From positions 1 through 44,252 of the forward strand of contig NZ_WNKZ01000049.1 of assembly GCF_009720835.1 (NCBI RefSeq): a DNA stretch of 44,252 nucleotides. The letters run 5' to 3'. This document shows, one piece after another, positions 1 to 7,292 of this stretch (position 1 is the first letter of the stretch; each line of letters begins with the position of its first letter). The translations under genes and the position numbers were made by a program. The notes under the pieces were generated by a model that had not been told where the DNA came from, did no database searches, and worked only from the letters and a program-made list of their open reading frames with translations. Source of the DNA: Pseudoduganella buxea. Lineage in GTDB: Bacteria > Pseudomonadota > Gammaproteobacteria > Burkholderiales > Burkholderiaceae_D.

Positions 1-887
1 AGCACGGCACCGGCCAACACGCCGCCGCCGGCCAGCAGCCACGGGCGGCGCGACACCGTGCCGCGCTGGCCGGCAAACACTTCGGCGGCCGCGCGGCGTA
101 CGATGCGGCGCGTGACGGCACGGCGATTTTCCACATAGGCGCCCAGCAGCGCGCGATCGCACAGCAGGTTGATACGGCGCGGCACGCCGCCCGTCAATTG
201 GTGCACGAGACGCGTCACGTTGGCGCCGAACGGCGTGGGGCCCGTGGCCCCGGCAACGGCCAGGCGGTGGCCGATGTACTGGGCCGTCTCGGCGGCCGTC
301 AGCGAGCCCAGGTGATAGCGGGCGATGACGCGCTGGGCCAGCTGCTCCAGCTCCGGCCGGGCCAGCATCGTGCGCAGTTCGGGTTGGCCGATCAGGATAA
401 TCTGCAGCAGCTTGCGCTCGCTCGTTTCCAGGTTCGTCAGCAGGCGCAGCTGTTCCAGCACGGCGGCCGACAGGTTCTGCGCCTCGTCGATGACGAGCAC
501 ATTGTGCAGGCCCTGGGCATGGCTTTCCAGCAGGTGGCGGTTGATGGCGTCGACATAGCCCTTGACGGACAGGGCGCCATCCGTGGCGGCCGGCAGCGCC
601 ACGCGGAATTCGTCGCATACGGACAGCAGCAGTTCCTCCACCGACAGCTTGGGATTGAAGATATACGCGAGCCGGCAATCCGGCGGGATCTGCTCGATGA
701 AGCAGCGGCACACGGTGGTCTTGCCGGCGCCGATCTCGCCCGTCAGCAGCACGAAGCCGCCGCCGCTGCCCACGCCATACAGCAGGTGGGCCAGCGCTTC
801 GCGGTGGCGCTCGCTCATGAACAGGTAGCGCGGATCGGGCGCGATGGAAAACGGTGACTGCTTCAGCTGGAAGAATTGCGTGTACAT
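1..887 (-). CDS. ExeA/GspA-type AAA ATPase, 3' part cut by window edge
   Basis: The 295 visible residues begin MYTQFFQLKQSPFSIAPDPR, the usual start of general secretion pathway protein A (ExeA/GspA), an inner-membrane ATPase that helps place the secretin of type II secretion through the peptidoglycan. A Walker A motif GEIGAGKTT lies at residues 50-58 and a Walker B-like LVIDEAQ further on. Near the window edge a Gly/Ala/Leu-rich segment after SRRPW looks like the membrane helix that separates the ATPase from the periplasmic part. The start ATG is at 887 on the minus strand, and the gene runs off the left end. Related ATPases also occur in exosortase loci, but the N-terminus fits GspA better. 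The family is clear; the exact system is not visible. Confidence 0.85.
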   Translation of the reverse strand, partial: MYTQFFQLKQSPFSIAPDPRYLFMSERHREALAHLLYGVGSGGGFVLLTGEIGAGKTTVCRCFIEQIPPDCRLAYIFNPKLSVEELLLSVCDEFRVALPAATDGALSVKGYVDAINRHLLESHAQGLHNVLVIDEAQNLSAAVLEQLRLLTNLETSERKLLQIILIGQPELRTMLARPELEQLAQRVIARYHLGSLTAAETAQYIGHRLAVAGATGPTPFGANVTRLVHQLTGGVPRRINLLCDRALLGAYVENRRAVTRRIVRRAAAEVFAGQRGTVSRRPWLLAGGGVLAGAV

Positions 888-914
888 GGAACCTTGTCGT
901 GGCGGCCTGGCGTT

Positions 915-1418
915 TTACTGGCGCAGCGCGGGCGGCAGCGGCTTGAATTTGGCGCAGAAGATCTTGGACTGGCGGTTGGCGTACACGATGCGCCCGCCGG
1001 CGCGTGCCTCCCGCACGGGAAAGCGGGACCGGTCGATTTTCGCAAAGCGCACGCCGGACTGGGCGGCGATGGCCGTCTCCAGTTGCTCCGGGGTGGCGGC
1101 GGCGAGCGCGCCGACGAAGCTGTAACGGAAGGTCTCGTCGCTGACGATGACTTCACGCACGGGAAAGCCCCACAAGGTGGCCTCGGGCGTGCGGAACCAG
1201 TAGGCGCCGCCCTCGCGCTTGTAGGGCTTGCCGAAGAAGCGCACCATGTAATCGTAATAGTAACGGTTGGACGTTTCGTCGCGGCACAGCAGGCCGTTGC
1301 CGACGACGGTGCCGAAATGGCTGGGCACGGCGGCCGTGGCGCCGGTACCCAGTGCCATGCCGGCCAGCACGGCCGCGCGCAGGTGGCGCAGCCACGGCCT
1401 TACAGCTTTTGCAACCAT
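915..1418 (-). CDS. Hypothetical exported protein, 167 aa
   Basis: I do not recognise the family. The N-terminus has basic residues followed by a hydrophobic stretch (AAVLAGMALGTGATAA, about residues 14-29), which fits a Sec signal peptide, so the product is probably periplasmic. The mature part has a tyrosine-rich patch (SNRYYYDYMVRFFGK) and two cysteines, one near LLCRDE and one near the C-terminus in KIFCAKFKP, which could form a disulphide. Its start overlaps the end of the small gene upstream (1400-1588) by 19 bases, so the two are probably translated from one transcript. The ExeA-type gene follows 27 bases downstream on the same strand and may belong to the same unit. Confidence 0.65.
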   Translation of the reverse strand: MVAKAVRPWLRHLRAAVLAGMALGTGATAAVPSHFGTVVGNGLLCRDETSNRYYYDYMVRFFGKPYKREGGAYWFRTPEATLWGFPVREVIVSDETFRYSFVGALAAATPEQLETAIAAQSGVRFAKIDRSRFPVREARAGGRIVYANRQSKIFCAKFKPLPPALRQ

Positions 1419-1588
1419 GCCCGGTTCGCGCTGATCCGCGCTTTGGCGGCGGCAGGCAAGGCTTCGTAGCAGCCCGGATACTGCTTCAGGGCGCTTTCGC
1501 GGATTTCCTTTTCCGCCCCGTTTATCAGGAAGACATACACCACTGTCGCCCCCTGATCGGTTTTCCGTGTCCCTAAGTACTTGATCAT
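1400..1588 (-). CDS. Small hypothetical protein, 62 aa
   Basis: The product is a short soluble protein beginning MIKYLGTRKTDQGATVVYVF with no signal peptide or membrane helix. The start at 1588 was chosen over an upstream in-frame start at 1654 because GGAG lies about eight bases before this ATG, while the longer form adds an arginine-rich leader with no ribosome site. The family was not recognised. The 19-base overlap with the exported protein downstream suggests translational coupling. Confidence 0.55.
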   Translation of the reverse strand: MIKYLGTRKTDQGATVVYVFLINGAEKEIRESALKQYPGCYEALPAAAKARISANRAWLQKL

Positions 1589-1677
1589 GTCTCGCTTCTC
1601 CAGGCGCCCATTATGACATTTCTCCGCGCGGCGCGGCAGGGGCTTACGCTGCACTGCACAATTGACTCGGCAGTAAA

Positions 1678-1699
1678 AGGTCTTTTGATGGTATTATAG
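1678..1699 (+). promoter_or_regulatory. Candidate GntR operator/promoter before the 84-aa exported protein
   Basis: AGGTCT, five bases, then TGGTAT and a TATTAT box. The stretch matches the one at 22680-22701 before the second GntR gene in about 18 of 22 positions. It is also a variant of the repeats before the nag operon and the TonB receptor. TATTAT at 1692-1697 could act as the -10 element. No good -35 box is visible. The operator role is an inference from recurrence only. Confidence 0.45.
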
Positions 1700-1735
1700 A
1701 AAGTTCCGAATCGACGCTTTTCTAAAAAAGACCTC

Positions 1736-1990
1736 ATGACCAAAGTACTCGCCGCCCTGACCCTGCTGCTGAGCTGTACCGCTTCCCATGGCGCCCAGGT
1801 TGCCGTCGCCGCCGCCCAATCGTCCACCAGCCTCGTGAACACTGCCGTGCAGGCGTCGCCCCAGGCCGCCGCGCCTGCCCGCGCCCGCTCCACCGCCATC
1901 GATTCCGTGCCCGTGGCTCCGCTGCTGGCAACGGGCCTGCTGCTGAGCGTGCTGGGCTTCCGCCGCCAGCGCAACGAACTGTTCCGCTGA
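1736..1990 (+). CDS. Small exported protein with C-terminal membrane anchor, 84 aa
   Basis: The product has a signal peptide (about residues 1-20, MTKVLAALTLLLSCTASHGA). A low-complexity Ala/Ser/Gln spacer follows, then a C-terminal hydrophobic segment (APLLATGLLLSVLGF) ending in a basic tail RRQRNELFR. The order hydrophobic helix then arginines resembles PEP-CTERM-type sorting tails, but the Pro-Glu-Pro signature is replaced by VPVAP, so exosortase processing cannot be claimed. The family is unknown. The gene stands alone between a candidate GntR-type operator (1678-1699) and a strong terminator (2011-2040). That placement suggests a single-gene unit controlled together with GlcNAc use. Confidence 0.6.
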   Translation: MTKVLAALTLLLSCTASHGAQVAVAAAQSSTSLVNTAVQASPQAAAPARARSTAIDSVPVAPLLATGLLLSVLGFRRQRNELFR

Positions 1991-2010
1991 TCCGCTCCCG
2001 CTGAACCCTG

Positions 2011-2040
2011 CCGCCGGCTGGCCGCCCAGCCGGCGGTTTT
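2011..2040 (+). terminator. Rho-independent terminator
   Basis: A perfect 11-bp stem (CCGCCGGCTGG at 2011-2021, its complement at 2026-2036) with a 4-base loop is followed by TTTT. It ends the unit of the 84-residue exported protein. Confidence 0.85.
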
Positions 2041-2143
2041 GCATCTGACGCCACGTTTTCGCGCGTTCGTCGCTTGACGCTGCGCGCCGCGCCGGACTTG
2101 TCATATCGTCCTGATCATCATTCATCGATCAGCGACCGACACC

Positions 2144-3277
2144 ATGACCAAGCCCTCCCCCCGCTTCGCCCGTTTCACTTCCTCCACTCTGTTGGTGCTG
2201 GGCAGCCTGGCCGCAGCCGCCGTTGCCGCGGCCCCCGCGACCGTTGTCGAGACGCGACAGGTCGGCGCCTTCCGCGCCGTCGACCTGTCAGGCCCCTTCG
2301 ACGTCGTCGTCGACGCGCAGGCACCCCATGGCGTGCGCCTCGAAGGCATGGCCGGCGAGCTGGCCGACATCGACACCACGGTCGAGAACGAGACCCTGGT
2401 GATCCGCCGGCGCGACCGCAAGGGCTGGCACTTCAGCTTCGGCAAGCGCAACGAGCCCGTGACTGTCCGGGTCGGCGCGCCGCGCTTGTCCAGCCTGAAA
2501 ATGAGCGGCAGCGGCGATGTGCAACTGCAGCATGTCCAGGCCGACAGCCTGCAGCTGACGGCCGCCGGGCCGGGCGACCTGCGCGCCGACGGTACCGTGC
2601 GCGAACTCGTGTTGCGGGTCAGCGGCAGCGGCGATGTCGACTTGCGCCAGCTGCGCCCGGCGACAATGCGGGCCCACCTGTCCGGCCCCGGCGACGTGGA
2701 AGCGGCGGGCGTCACGGGCGAACTGCACGTCGAGCAGACGGGCTCGGGCGACCTGGCCGTGAAGGACCTGCGCAGCGACCTCGTCAACGCTACCTTGCGC
2801 GGCCCGGGCGCCGTGTCGCTGCAGGGCCGCAGCCGCGAAATCCGCGCCATCGTGGCCGGCTCGGGCGACCTGGACGCCTGCCCGCTGGCCGTCGACAGCG
2901 CCAACGCCACCTTGACGGGGCCGGGCAACGCCTGCCTGGCCGGCACCATCGGCCGGCTCAAGGCCGTAGTGCACGGCTCGGGCGACCTGGAGTGCCGCGA
3001 CCTGCGGGCCGAGCAGCTGGGCCTCGTTATCAGCGGCCCCGGCAACGCCACCCTGTCCGGCAGCACGGCCACCCTGGACGCGCAGCTGACGGGCTCGGGC
3101 AACCTGGAAGGCCGCGCGCTGCAGGCCGGGCAGGCCAACGTCACGGTGCGGGGCCCGGGCACGGCCACCGTCAACGTGCGTGGCAAGCTGGAAACCGGGG
3201 CACGCCAGTTGGCCGGCAACGGCCAGCCGCGCCTCGTCGTGGTCGACCGGCGCGGCACGCACGACGGCAACGACTGA
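2144..3277 (+). CDS. Exported DUF2807 (GIN-domain) beta-helix repeat protein
   Basis: The 377-residue product has a signal peptide (residues 1-29, ending VAAAAPA). The body resembles the DUF2807 or 'putative auto-transporter adhesin head GIN' family, predicted parallel beta-helices of unknown function on the cell surface or in the periplasm. A short N-terminal part (FRAVDLSGPFDVVVDAQ) is typical of the family. About twelve rungs of roughly 20 residues follow, carrying alternately GSGD and GPG turn motifs (SGSGDV, GPGDL, SGSGDV, SGPGDV, GSGDL and so on to GPGTA). Usual family members are shorter (roughly 200-250 residues), so this one seems to have grown by repeat duplication. It stands alone, with a G+C hairpin (3301-3323) downstream. 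Confidence 0.85.
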   Translation: MTKPSPRFARFTSSTLLVLGSLAAAAVAAAPATVVETRQVGAFRAVDLSGPFDVVVDAQAPHGVRLEGMAGELADIDTTVENETLVIRRRDRKGWHFSFGKRNEPVTVRVGAPRLSSLKMSGSGDVQLQHVQADSLQLTAAGPGDLRADGTVRELVLRVSGSGDVDLRQLRPATMRAHLSGPGDVEAAGVTGELHVEQTGSGDLAVKDLRSDLVNATLRGPGAVSLQGRSREIRAIVAGSGDLDACPLAVDSANATLTGPGNACLAGTIGRLKAVVHGSGDLECRDLRAEQLGLVISGPGNATLSGSTATLDAQLTGSGNLEGRALQAGQANVTVRGPGTATVNVRGKLETGARQLAGNGQPRLVVVDRRGTHDGND

Positions 3278-3300
3278 CGCCGCCCTCCCCCTTCCCGTCG

Positions 3301-3323
3301 CCCCGGAACCGGCAGTTCCGGGG
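3301..3323 (+). terminator. Hairpin after the DUF2807 gene
   Basis: CCCCGGAAC at 3301-3309 pairs with GTTCCGGGG at 3315-3323 around a 5-base loop. No T run follows, so it may act as a weak terminator or only as a 3' stabilising hairpin. Confidence 0.45.
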
Positions 3324-3378
3324 CGACGTCGTTTACGCCGCCGTCATCCTCTGGTATTAGGTCCACGGGCCAGCCGAG

Positions 3379-3498
3379 ATACCAAATCCAATACCATTCC
3401 GTTCGCGGAAATATACCTACAAATCAATGGCTTACCAAAACTCGAAGGCGGAGGTTGCTGACACGTATGCAACGCTTTTCAATACCAGTTAAATACCT
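3379..3498 (+). promoter_or_regulatory. Cluster of ATACC repeats, candidate GntR operators of the nag operon
   Basis: Several ATACCA-like hexamers lie in the leader of the nag operon: ATACCA at 3379 and 3391 (12 bp apart), ATACCA at 3482 and ATACCT at 3493 (11 bp apart). Single copies are near 3413 and 3434. Read on the minus strand the last pair is AGGTAT, 5 bp, TGGTAT. This pair ends one base before the -35 box of the nag promoter. The operon encodes its own GntR/UTRA regulator, the likely ligand of these sites. Binding is an inference. Confidence 0.5.
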
Positions 3499-3499
3499 G

Positions 3500-3529
3500 T
3501 TGACAAGCTGGTTTGGCCGCCCGTATAGT
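3500..3529 (+). promoter_or_regulatory. Sigma-70 promoter of the nag operon
   Basis: A perfect -35 TTGACA at 3500-3505 and a -10 TATAGT at 3524-3529 are separated by 18 bp. They lie about 29 bases before the nagK start. It is one of the best consensus promoters in the window. Confidence 0.75.
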
Positions 3530-3557
3530 GCCCCACAGCCCAACTACCCTGCAGAAC

Positions 3558-4427
3558 ATGATCGAATATCTCATTGGCGTCGACGGCGGCGGTACCAAGA
3601 CCGTGGTACGGCTGGCCCGTCCCGACGGCAGCCTGCTGGCCGAAGGCAGCGGCGGTCCATCCGGCCTGCTGCACGGCATCCAGAATGCGTGGCACTCGGT
3701 CGAGGAAGCAATCGCATCGGCCTTCGCCGCGGCCGGCATCGCTCCGGTACCGCGCGCGGCGCTGGCCGTCGGCCTCGGCCTGGCCGGCGTGCATAACCGC
3801 CAGTGGGGCGACAACTTCGTCGCCGCCAATCCCGGCTATGCCGCCGTGGCGCTGGAGACGGATGCCTACACGACGGTGCTGGGCGCCCACGCCGGCCAGC
3901 CGGGCGCCATCATCGCGCTGGGCACGGGCAGCGTCGGCGAGATCCTGTGCGCCGATGGCAGCCGGCGCGAAGTGGGCGGCTGGGGCTTCCCGGCCGGCGA
4001 CGAAGCGGGCGGCGCCTGGATCGGCCTGCGCGCCGTCAACCATATCCAGCAGGTGGTCGACGGCCGGGTGCCGGCCAATGCCTTTGCCGATGCCGTCATC
4101 GAGGCCTGCGGCGGCTCGCGCGACCGCATCCAGGTGTGGCTGGCCAATGCCAGCCAGACCCAGTATGCGCAACTGGCCCGGCTGGTACTGCAGTTCGCCC
4201 CTGGCGAGAAAACGGCGCGCGCCATCCTGCTCGAAGCGGGCCGCCAGGTGGCGCTGATCGCCCGTGCGCTCGATGCCACCGGCACCTTGCCGATCGCCCT
4301 GTGCGGCGGCCTGGGGGAACCGATGCACCCTTACCTGCCGGCCGACCTGCTGGCCGCCATCGTCGCACCCCGGGGCGACTCCGCCAGCGGGGCGCTGCGC
4401 CTGATCCAACAACACCTGAAGGAGTAA
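3558..4427 (+). CDS. nagK: N-acetylglucosamine kinase (BadF/BadG/BcrA/BcrD ATPase family)
   Basis: The 289-residue product phosphorylates GlcNAc entering the cytoplasm to GlcNAc-6-phosphate. The N-terminal phosphate-binding motif GVDGGGTKT (residues 7-15) and a second glycine-rich motif ALGTGS mark the actin-like ATPase fold of the BadF/BcrA group, which includes eukaryotic-type GlcNAc kinases. The start at 3558 was chosen because the ATPase motif begins seven residues later and the promoter sits just upstream; the longer open frame from 3513 would begin inside the promoter. First gene of the nag operon. The GntR regulator follows after three bases, with its GGAG ribosome site overlapping this gene's end. 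A related sugar kinase function, such as glucosamine kinase, cannot be excluded. Confidence 0.85.
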   Translation: MIEYLIGVDGGGTKTVVRLARPDGSLLAEGSGGPSGLLHGIQNAWHSVEEAIASAFAAAGIAPVPRAALAVGLGLAGVHNRQWGDNFVAANPGYAAVALETDAYTTVLGAHAGQPGAIIALGTGSVGEILCADGSRREVGGWGFPAGDEAGGAWIGLRAVNHIQQVVDGRVPANAFADAVIEACGGSRDRIQVWLANASQTQYAQLARLVLQFAPGEKTARAILLEAGRQVALIARALDATGTLPIALCGGLGEPMHPYLPADLLAAIVAPRGDSASGALRLIQQHLKE

Positions 4428-4430
4428 GCC

Positions 4431-5165
4431 GTGCTGGCCCAGTTGCGCGATTTCCATCCCGATGCGTCGAGCGATACCCCCCTGTACATGCAGCTGGCGA
4501 ACAAGCTGTCCGACGGCATCGCCAGCGGCGACTGGCGTGCCAACGAGGCGCTGCCTTCCGAGCGCGTGCTGTCGGAGATGCTGCAGATTTCGCGCGTGAC
4601 GGCGCGCAAGGCCATCGACATGCTGTGCGACCGCGGCATGCTGACGCGCCGGCGCGGCTCCGGCACCTACATCACGCCCAAGCTGGAGCAGCCCCTGTCG
4701 CGCCTGACCAGCTTTTCCGAGGAGCTGCGCCAGCGCGGCTTCACGGCCGGCTCGCGCTGGCTGCAGCGCGAGATCGGCATCGCCGCGCCGCTGGAACTGC
4801 TGTCGCTGGGCCTGTCGCCGAACATGCCGGTGGCGCGCCTGAAGCGGTTGCGCACGGCCGACGACGTCGTCATGGCCATCGAAACCTCCACCATCCCGGC
4901 CGTCTACGTGCCGAACCCGCACAGCGTGACGGACTCGCTGTACGGCTACCTGGAATCGAACGGCACCATCCCGATGCGCGCGCTGCAGCATATCCGCGCC
5001 ATCAATGCCAATACCGAACAGGCCAGGCTGGCCAATATCGCCCCTGGCACCGCCATGCTGCACATCACCCGCGTGAGTTACCTGGACAGCGGCGCCGCCG
5101 TGGAACTGACCCACTCGTGGTGCCGCAGTGACTATTACGAATTTGTAGCGGAGTCGCGTCGATGA
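4431..5165 (+). CDS. GntR/HutC-family regulator with UTRA domain, NagR/NagQ-like
   Basis: The 244-residue product starts at GTG, six bases after GGAG (4421-4424). A winged-helix DNA-binding domain covers about residues 18-80 (SDTPLYMQLANKL; ALPSERVLSEMLQISRVTARKAI written in parts as ALPSERVLS and SRVTARKAI; RRRGSGTYI), followed by a UTRA ligand domain (about 95-240) of the type that binds amino-sugar phosphates such as GlcN-6-P or GlcNAc-6-P. It sits between nagK and nagA and its stop overlaps the nagA ATG. It is therefore almost certainly the local regulator of GlcNAc genes. A paralogue is encoded at 22760, next to the TonB receptor. The likely operators are the TGGTAT repeats found upstream of both loci. 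Confidence 0.88.
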   Translation: MLAQLRDFHPDASSDTPLYMQLANKLSDGIASGDWRANEALPSERVLSEMLQISRVTARKAIDMLCDRGMLTRRRGSGTYITPKLEQPLSRLTSFSEELRQRGFTAGSRWLQREIGIAAPLELLSLGLSPNMPVARLKRLRTADDVVMAIETSTIPAVYVPNPHSVTDSLYGYLESNGTIPMRALQHIRAINANTEQARLANIAPGTAMLHITRVSYLDSGAAVELTHSWCRSDYYEFVAESRR

Positions 5166-6289
5166 ACGATGCCATCAAACACAACACCATCACCGGCAAT
5201 ATCCTCACCCCGGGTGGCTGGATCAACGGCGCCCTGAACTTCGGCGACAAGGTCGAAGGCATCGACGGCGCCGCGTGCGACCCGCATGCCAACGGCGACG
5301 ACTACATCCTGCCCGGCTTCATCGACCTGCACGTGCACGGCGGCGGCGGCAAGGACGTGATGGAAGGGGGCGACGCGGTGCACCGCATCGCCGCCATCCA
5401 CGCCCGCCACGGCACCACCAGCCTGCTGGCGACGACGATGACGGCCCCGCCCGAGGACATCGACGTGGCCTTGAGCGCCATCGGCGCGGCCGTGCGTGCG
5501 CGCGGCAGGAACGAGGCGCGCGTGCTGGGTGCCCACCTGGAAGGCCCCTACATCAACTCCGGCAAGCTGGGAGCGCAGCCGAACTACGCGCGTGCCGCCA
5601 CCCTGGAGGAAGTCAAGCGCCTGGAGACCCTGGCGCCGCTGAAGGTCATCACGGTGGCGCCCGAAATCGCCGGCCACCTGGGCCTGGTGCGCGAACTGGC
5701 CGACGAAGGCGTGCGCGTGCAGATCGGCCACACGCTCGGCTCCTACGACGACGGCGTGGCCGCGCTGGAGCACGGCGCCTCCGGCTTCACGCACCTGTTC
5801 AACGCCATGAGCGGCCTGCACCACCGCGAGCCCGGCATGGTGGGCGCGGCGCTGGCGCATGCCCAGTTCGCCGAACTGATTCCCGACCTGCTGCACGTGC
5901 ACCCAGGCGCCATCAAGACGGCGCTGCGGGCCATTCCCCGCCTGTACTGCGTCAGCGATTCGACCGCCGCCACCGGCATGCCCGATGGCGAATACATGCT
6001 GGGCCGGCACACGGTCCACAAATGCATGGGCGGCGTACGCCTGCCCGACGGCACCCTGGCCGGCAGCACGCTGACCCTGGACCAGGCGCTGCGCAACCTG
6101 GTCGGCCTGGGCCTGGACCTGGCCGACGCTTCCGCGCGCGTGTCCACCCATGCCGCCGATTACCTTGGCCTGCCCGACCGGGGCCGCATCGCACCGGGTA
6201 CGTGGTCCGACTTCGTCGTGCTGGACCGCGACCTGAAACTCAAAGCCGTTTATATCGAAGGAGAACGTTGTGACCTCAATGATGCTTAA
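5162..6289 (+). CDS. nagA: N-acetylglucosamine-6-phosphate deacetylase
   Basis: The 375-residue cytoplasmic metal enzyme of the amidohydrolase superfamily converts GlcNAc-6-P to GlcN-6-P and acetate. Visible signatures are the metal motif HVHGG (His57 and His59), the metal ligand Glu127 in HLEGPYI, His190 in IGHT, His211 in FTHLFNAMS, and the catalytic Asp266 in CVSDSTAATG. Length matches the family. The ATG at 5162 overlaps the regulator's stop as ATGA, so translation is coupled. The end overlaps the next gene by 20 bases. No key residue is missing. Confidence 0.95.
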   Translation: MNDAIKHNTITGNILTPGGWINGALNFGDKVEGIDGAACDPHANGDDYILPGFIDLHVHGGGGKDVMEGGDAVHRIAAIHARHGTTSLLATTMTAPPEDIDVALSAIGAAVRARGRNEARVLGAHLEGPYINSGKLGAQPNYARAATLEEVKRLETLAPLKVITVAPEIAGHLGLVRELADEGVRVQIGHTLGSYDDGVAALEHGASGFTHLFNAMSGLHHREPGMVGAALAHAQFAELIPDLLHVHPGAIKTALRAIPRLYCVSDSTAATGMPDGEYMLGRHTVHKCMGGVRLPDGTLAGSTLTLDQALRNLVGLGLDLADASARVSTHAADYLGLPDRGRIAPGTWSDFVVLDRDLKLKAVYIEGERCDLNDA

Positions 6290-7292
6290 AGAAGCCCTGT
6301 CCGCGTCGGAATGCGTCGCGCTGCAACTGGCGCACGATGGCGACCGCTACGCGGAACTGGGCCGCAAGCTGAGGAGCACCTCCTTCGCCACGGCGCTCAC
6401 CGTCGCGCGCGGCAGCTCGGACCATGCGTCGAACTACATCGCCTACCTGATCATGGCGCGTCTGGGCCGCGTGGTCGCCTCGCTGCCGATGTCGCTGGTC
6501 ACCCTGAACAAGTCGCCGTTGAAGACGCGCGACACGCTGACCATCGCCGTCTCGCAATCGGGCCAGAGCCCGGACGTGGTGGAACCGATCCGCTACTTCC
6601 GCGACGGCGGCGCCACCACCGTGGCCCTCGTCAACGATATCGACTCGCCGCTGGCCCAGGCGGCCGAATGGGCGATGCCGCTGCGCGCGGGCAAGGAGCA
6701 AAGCGTGGCCGCGACGAAAAGCTTCATCACGTCGCTGGTGGCCGGCGCGCGCATGGTGGCGCAGTGGCAGAACGACCCGGAACTGCTGGACGGCCTGGCC
6801 GCCCTGCCCGAGGCGCTGCACGCGGCCGGCCAGGCCGACTGGTCGCCCGCACTGGATGTGCTGGCACCGGCCCGCAACATCATGGTCGTCGGGCGCGGCA
6901 TCAGCTTCCCCGTGGCGCTGGAGTCGGCACTGAAATTCAAGGAGACCTCGGCCCTGCAAGCCGAAGCGTTCTCCGGCGCCGAAATCAAGCACGGCCCGAT
7001 GGCGCTGATCGAGGAAGGCTATCCGCTGCTGATCTTCGCCACCCGCGGTCCGACCCAAGCGGGCCTGCTGGCACTGGCCGACGAGATGCGCGGGCGCGGC
7101 GCGCGCGTGCTGCTGGCCGCCCCGGCGGACGTGGCCGGGCGCGACCTGACCCTGCCCGTGGCAGCCACGCCGGACCTCGACCCGATCGTCGCGATCCAGG
7201 CCTTCTACGTGATGGCGGCGCAGCTGTCGGCCGCGCGCGGCATGGACCCGGACCGTCCGCGCCACCTGTCCAAAGTCACCAAGACCAACTGA
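6270..7292 (+). CDS. SIS-domain glucosamine-6-phosphate deaminase (NagB-II type)
   Basis: The 340-residue protein has two SIS sugar-isomerase domains (about residues 35-170 and 195-330), like the C-terminal half of GlmS but without its glutaminase domain. Motifs VARGSSDHASNY, SQSGQSPDV and EIKHGPMALI are typical. In GlcNAc operons of Shewanella, Xanthomonas and Caulobacter type, this family replaces the unrelated NagB and turns GlcN-6-P into fructose-6-P and ammonia. GTG at 6270 was taken as start because AAGGAG lies six bases before it; ATG codons at 6279 and 6282 are alternatives. Its stop overlaps the ATG of the binding-protein gene (TGATG). Confidence 0.9.
   Translation: MTSMMLKEALSASECVALQLAHDGDRYAELGRKLRSTSFATALTVARGSSDHASNYIAYLIMARLGRVVASLPMSLVTLNKSPLKTRDTLTIAVSQSGQSPDVVEPIRYFRDGGATTVALVNDIDSPLAQAAEWAMPLRAGKEQSVAATKSFITSLVAGARMVAQWQNDPELLDGLAALPEALHAAGQADWSPALDVLAPARNIMVVGRGISFPVALESALKFKETSALQAEAFSGAEIKHGPMALIEEGYPLLIFATRGPTQAGLLALADEMRGRGARVLLAAPADVAGRDLTLPVAATPDLDPIVAIQAFYVMAAQLSAARGMDPDRPRHLSKVTKTN

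Noticed and set aside
3352..3359. TGGTATTA before the nag operon as an additional operator
   Set aside because: It is a single half-site with no partner 11 or 12 bp away, so it was not counted.
2074..3360. A 428-codon Arg/Pro-rich open frame over the DUF2807 gene
   Set aside because: The composition is typical of an out-of-frame GC-rich reading, and the DUF2807 frame has a signal peptide and regular repeats.
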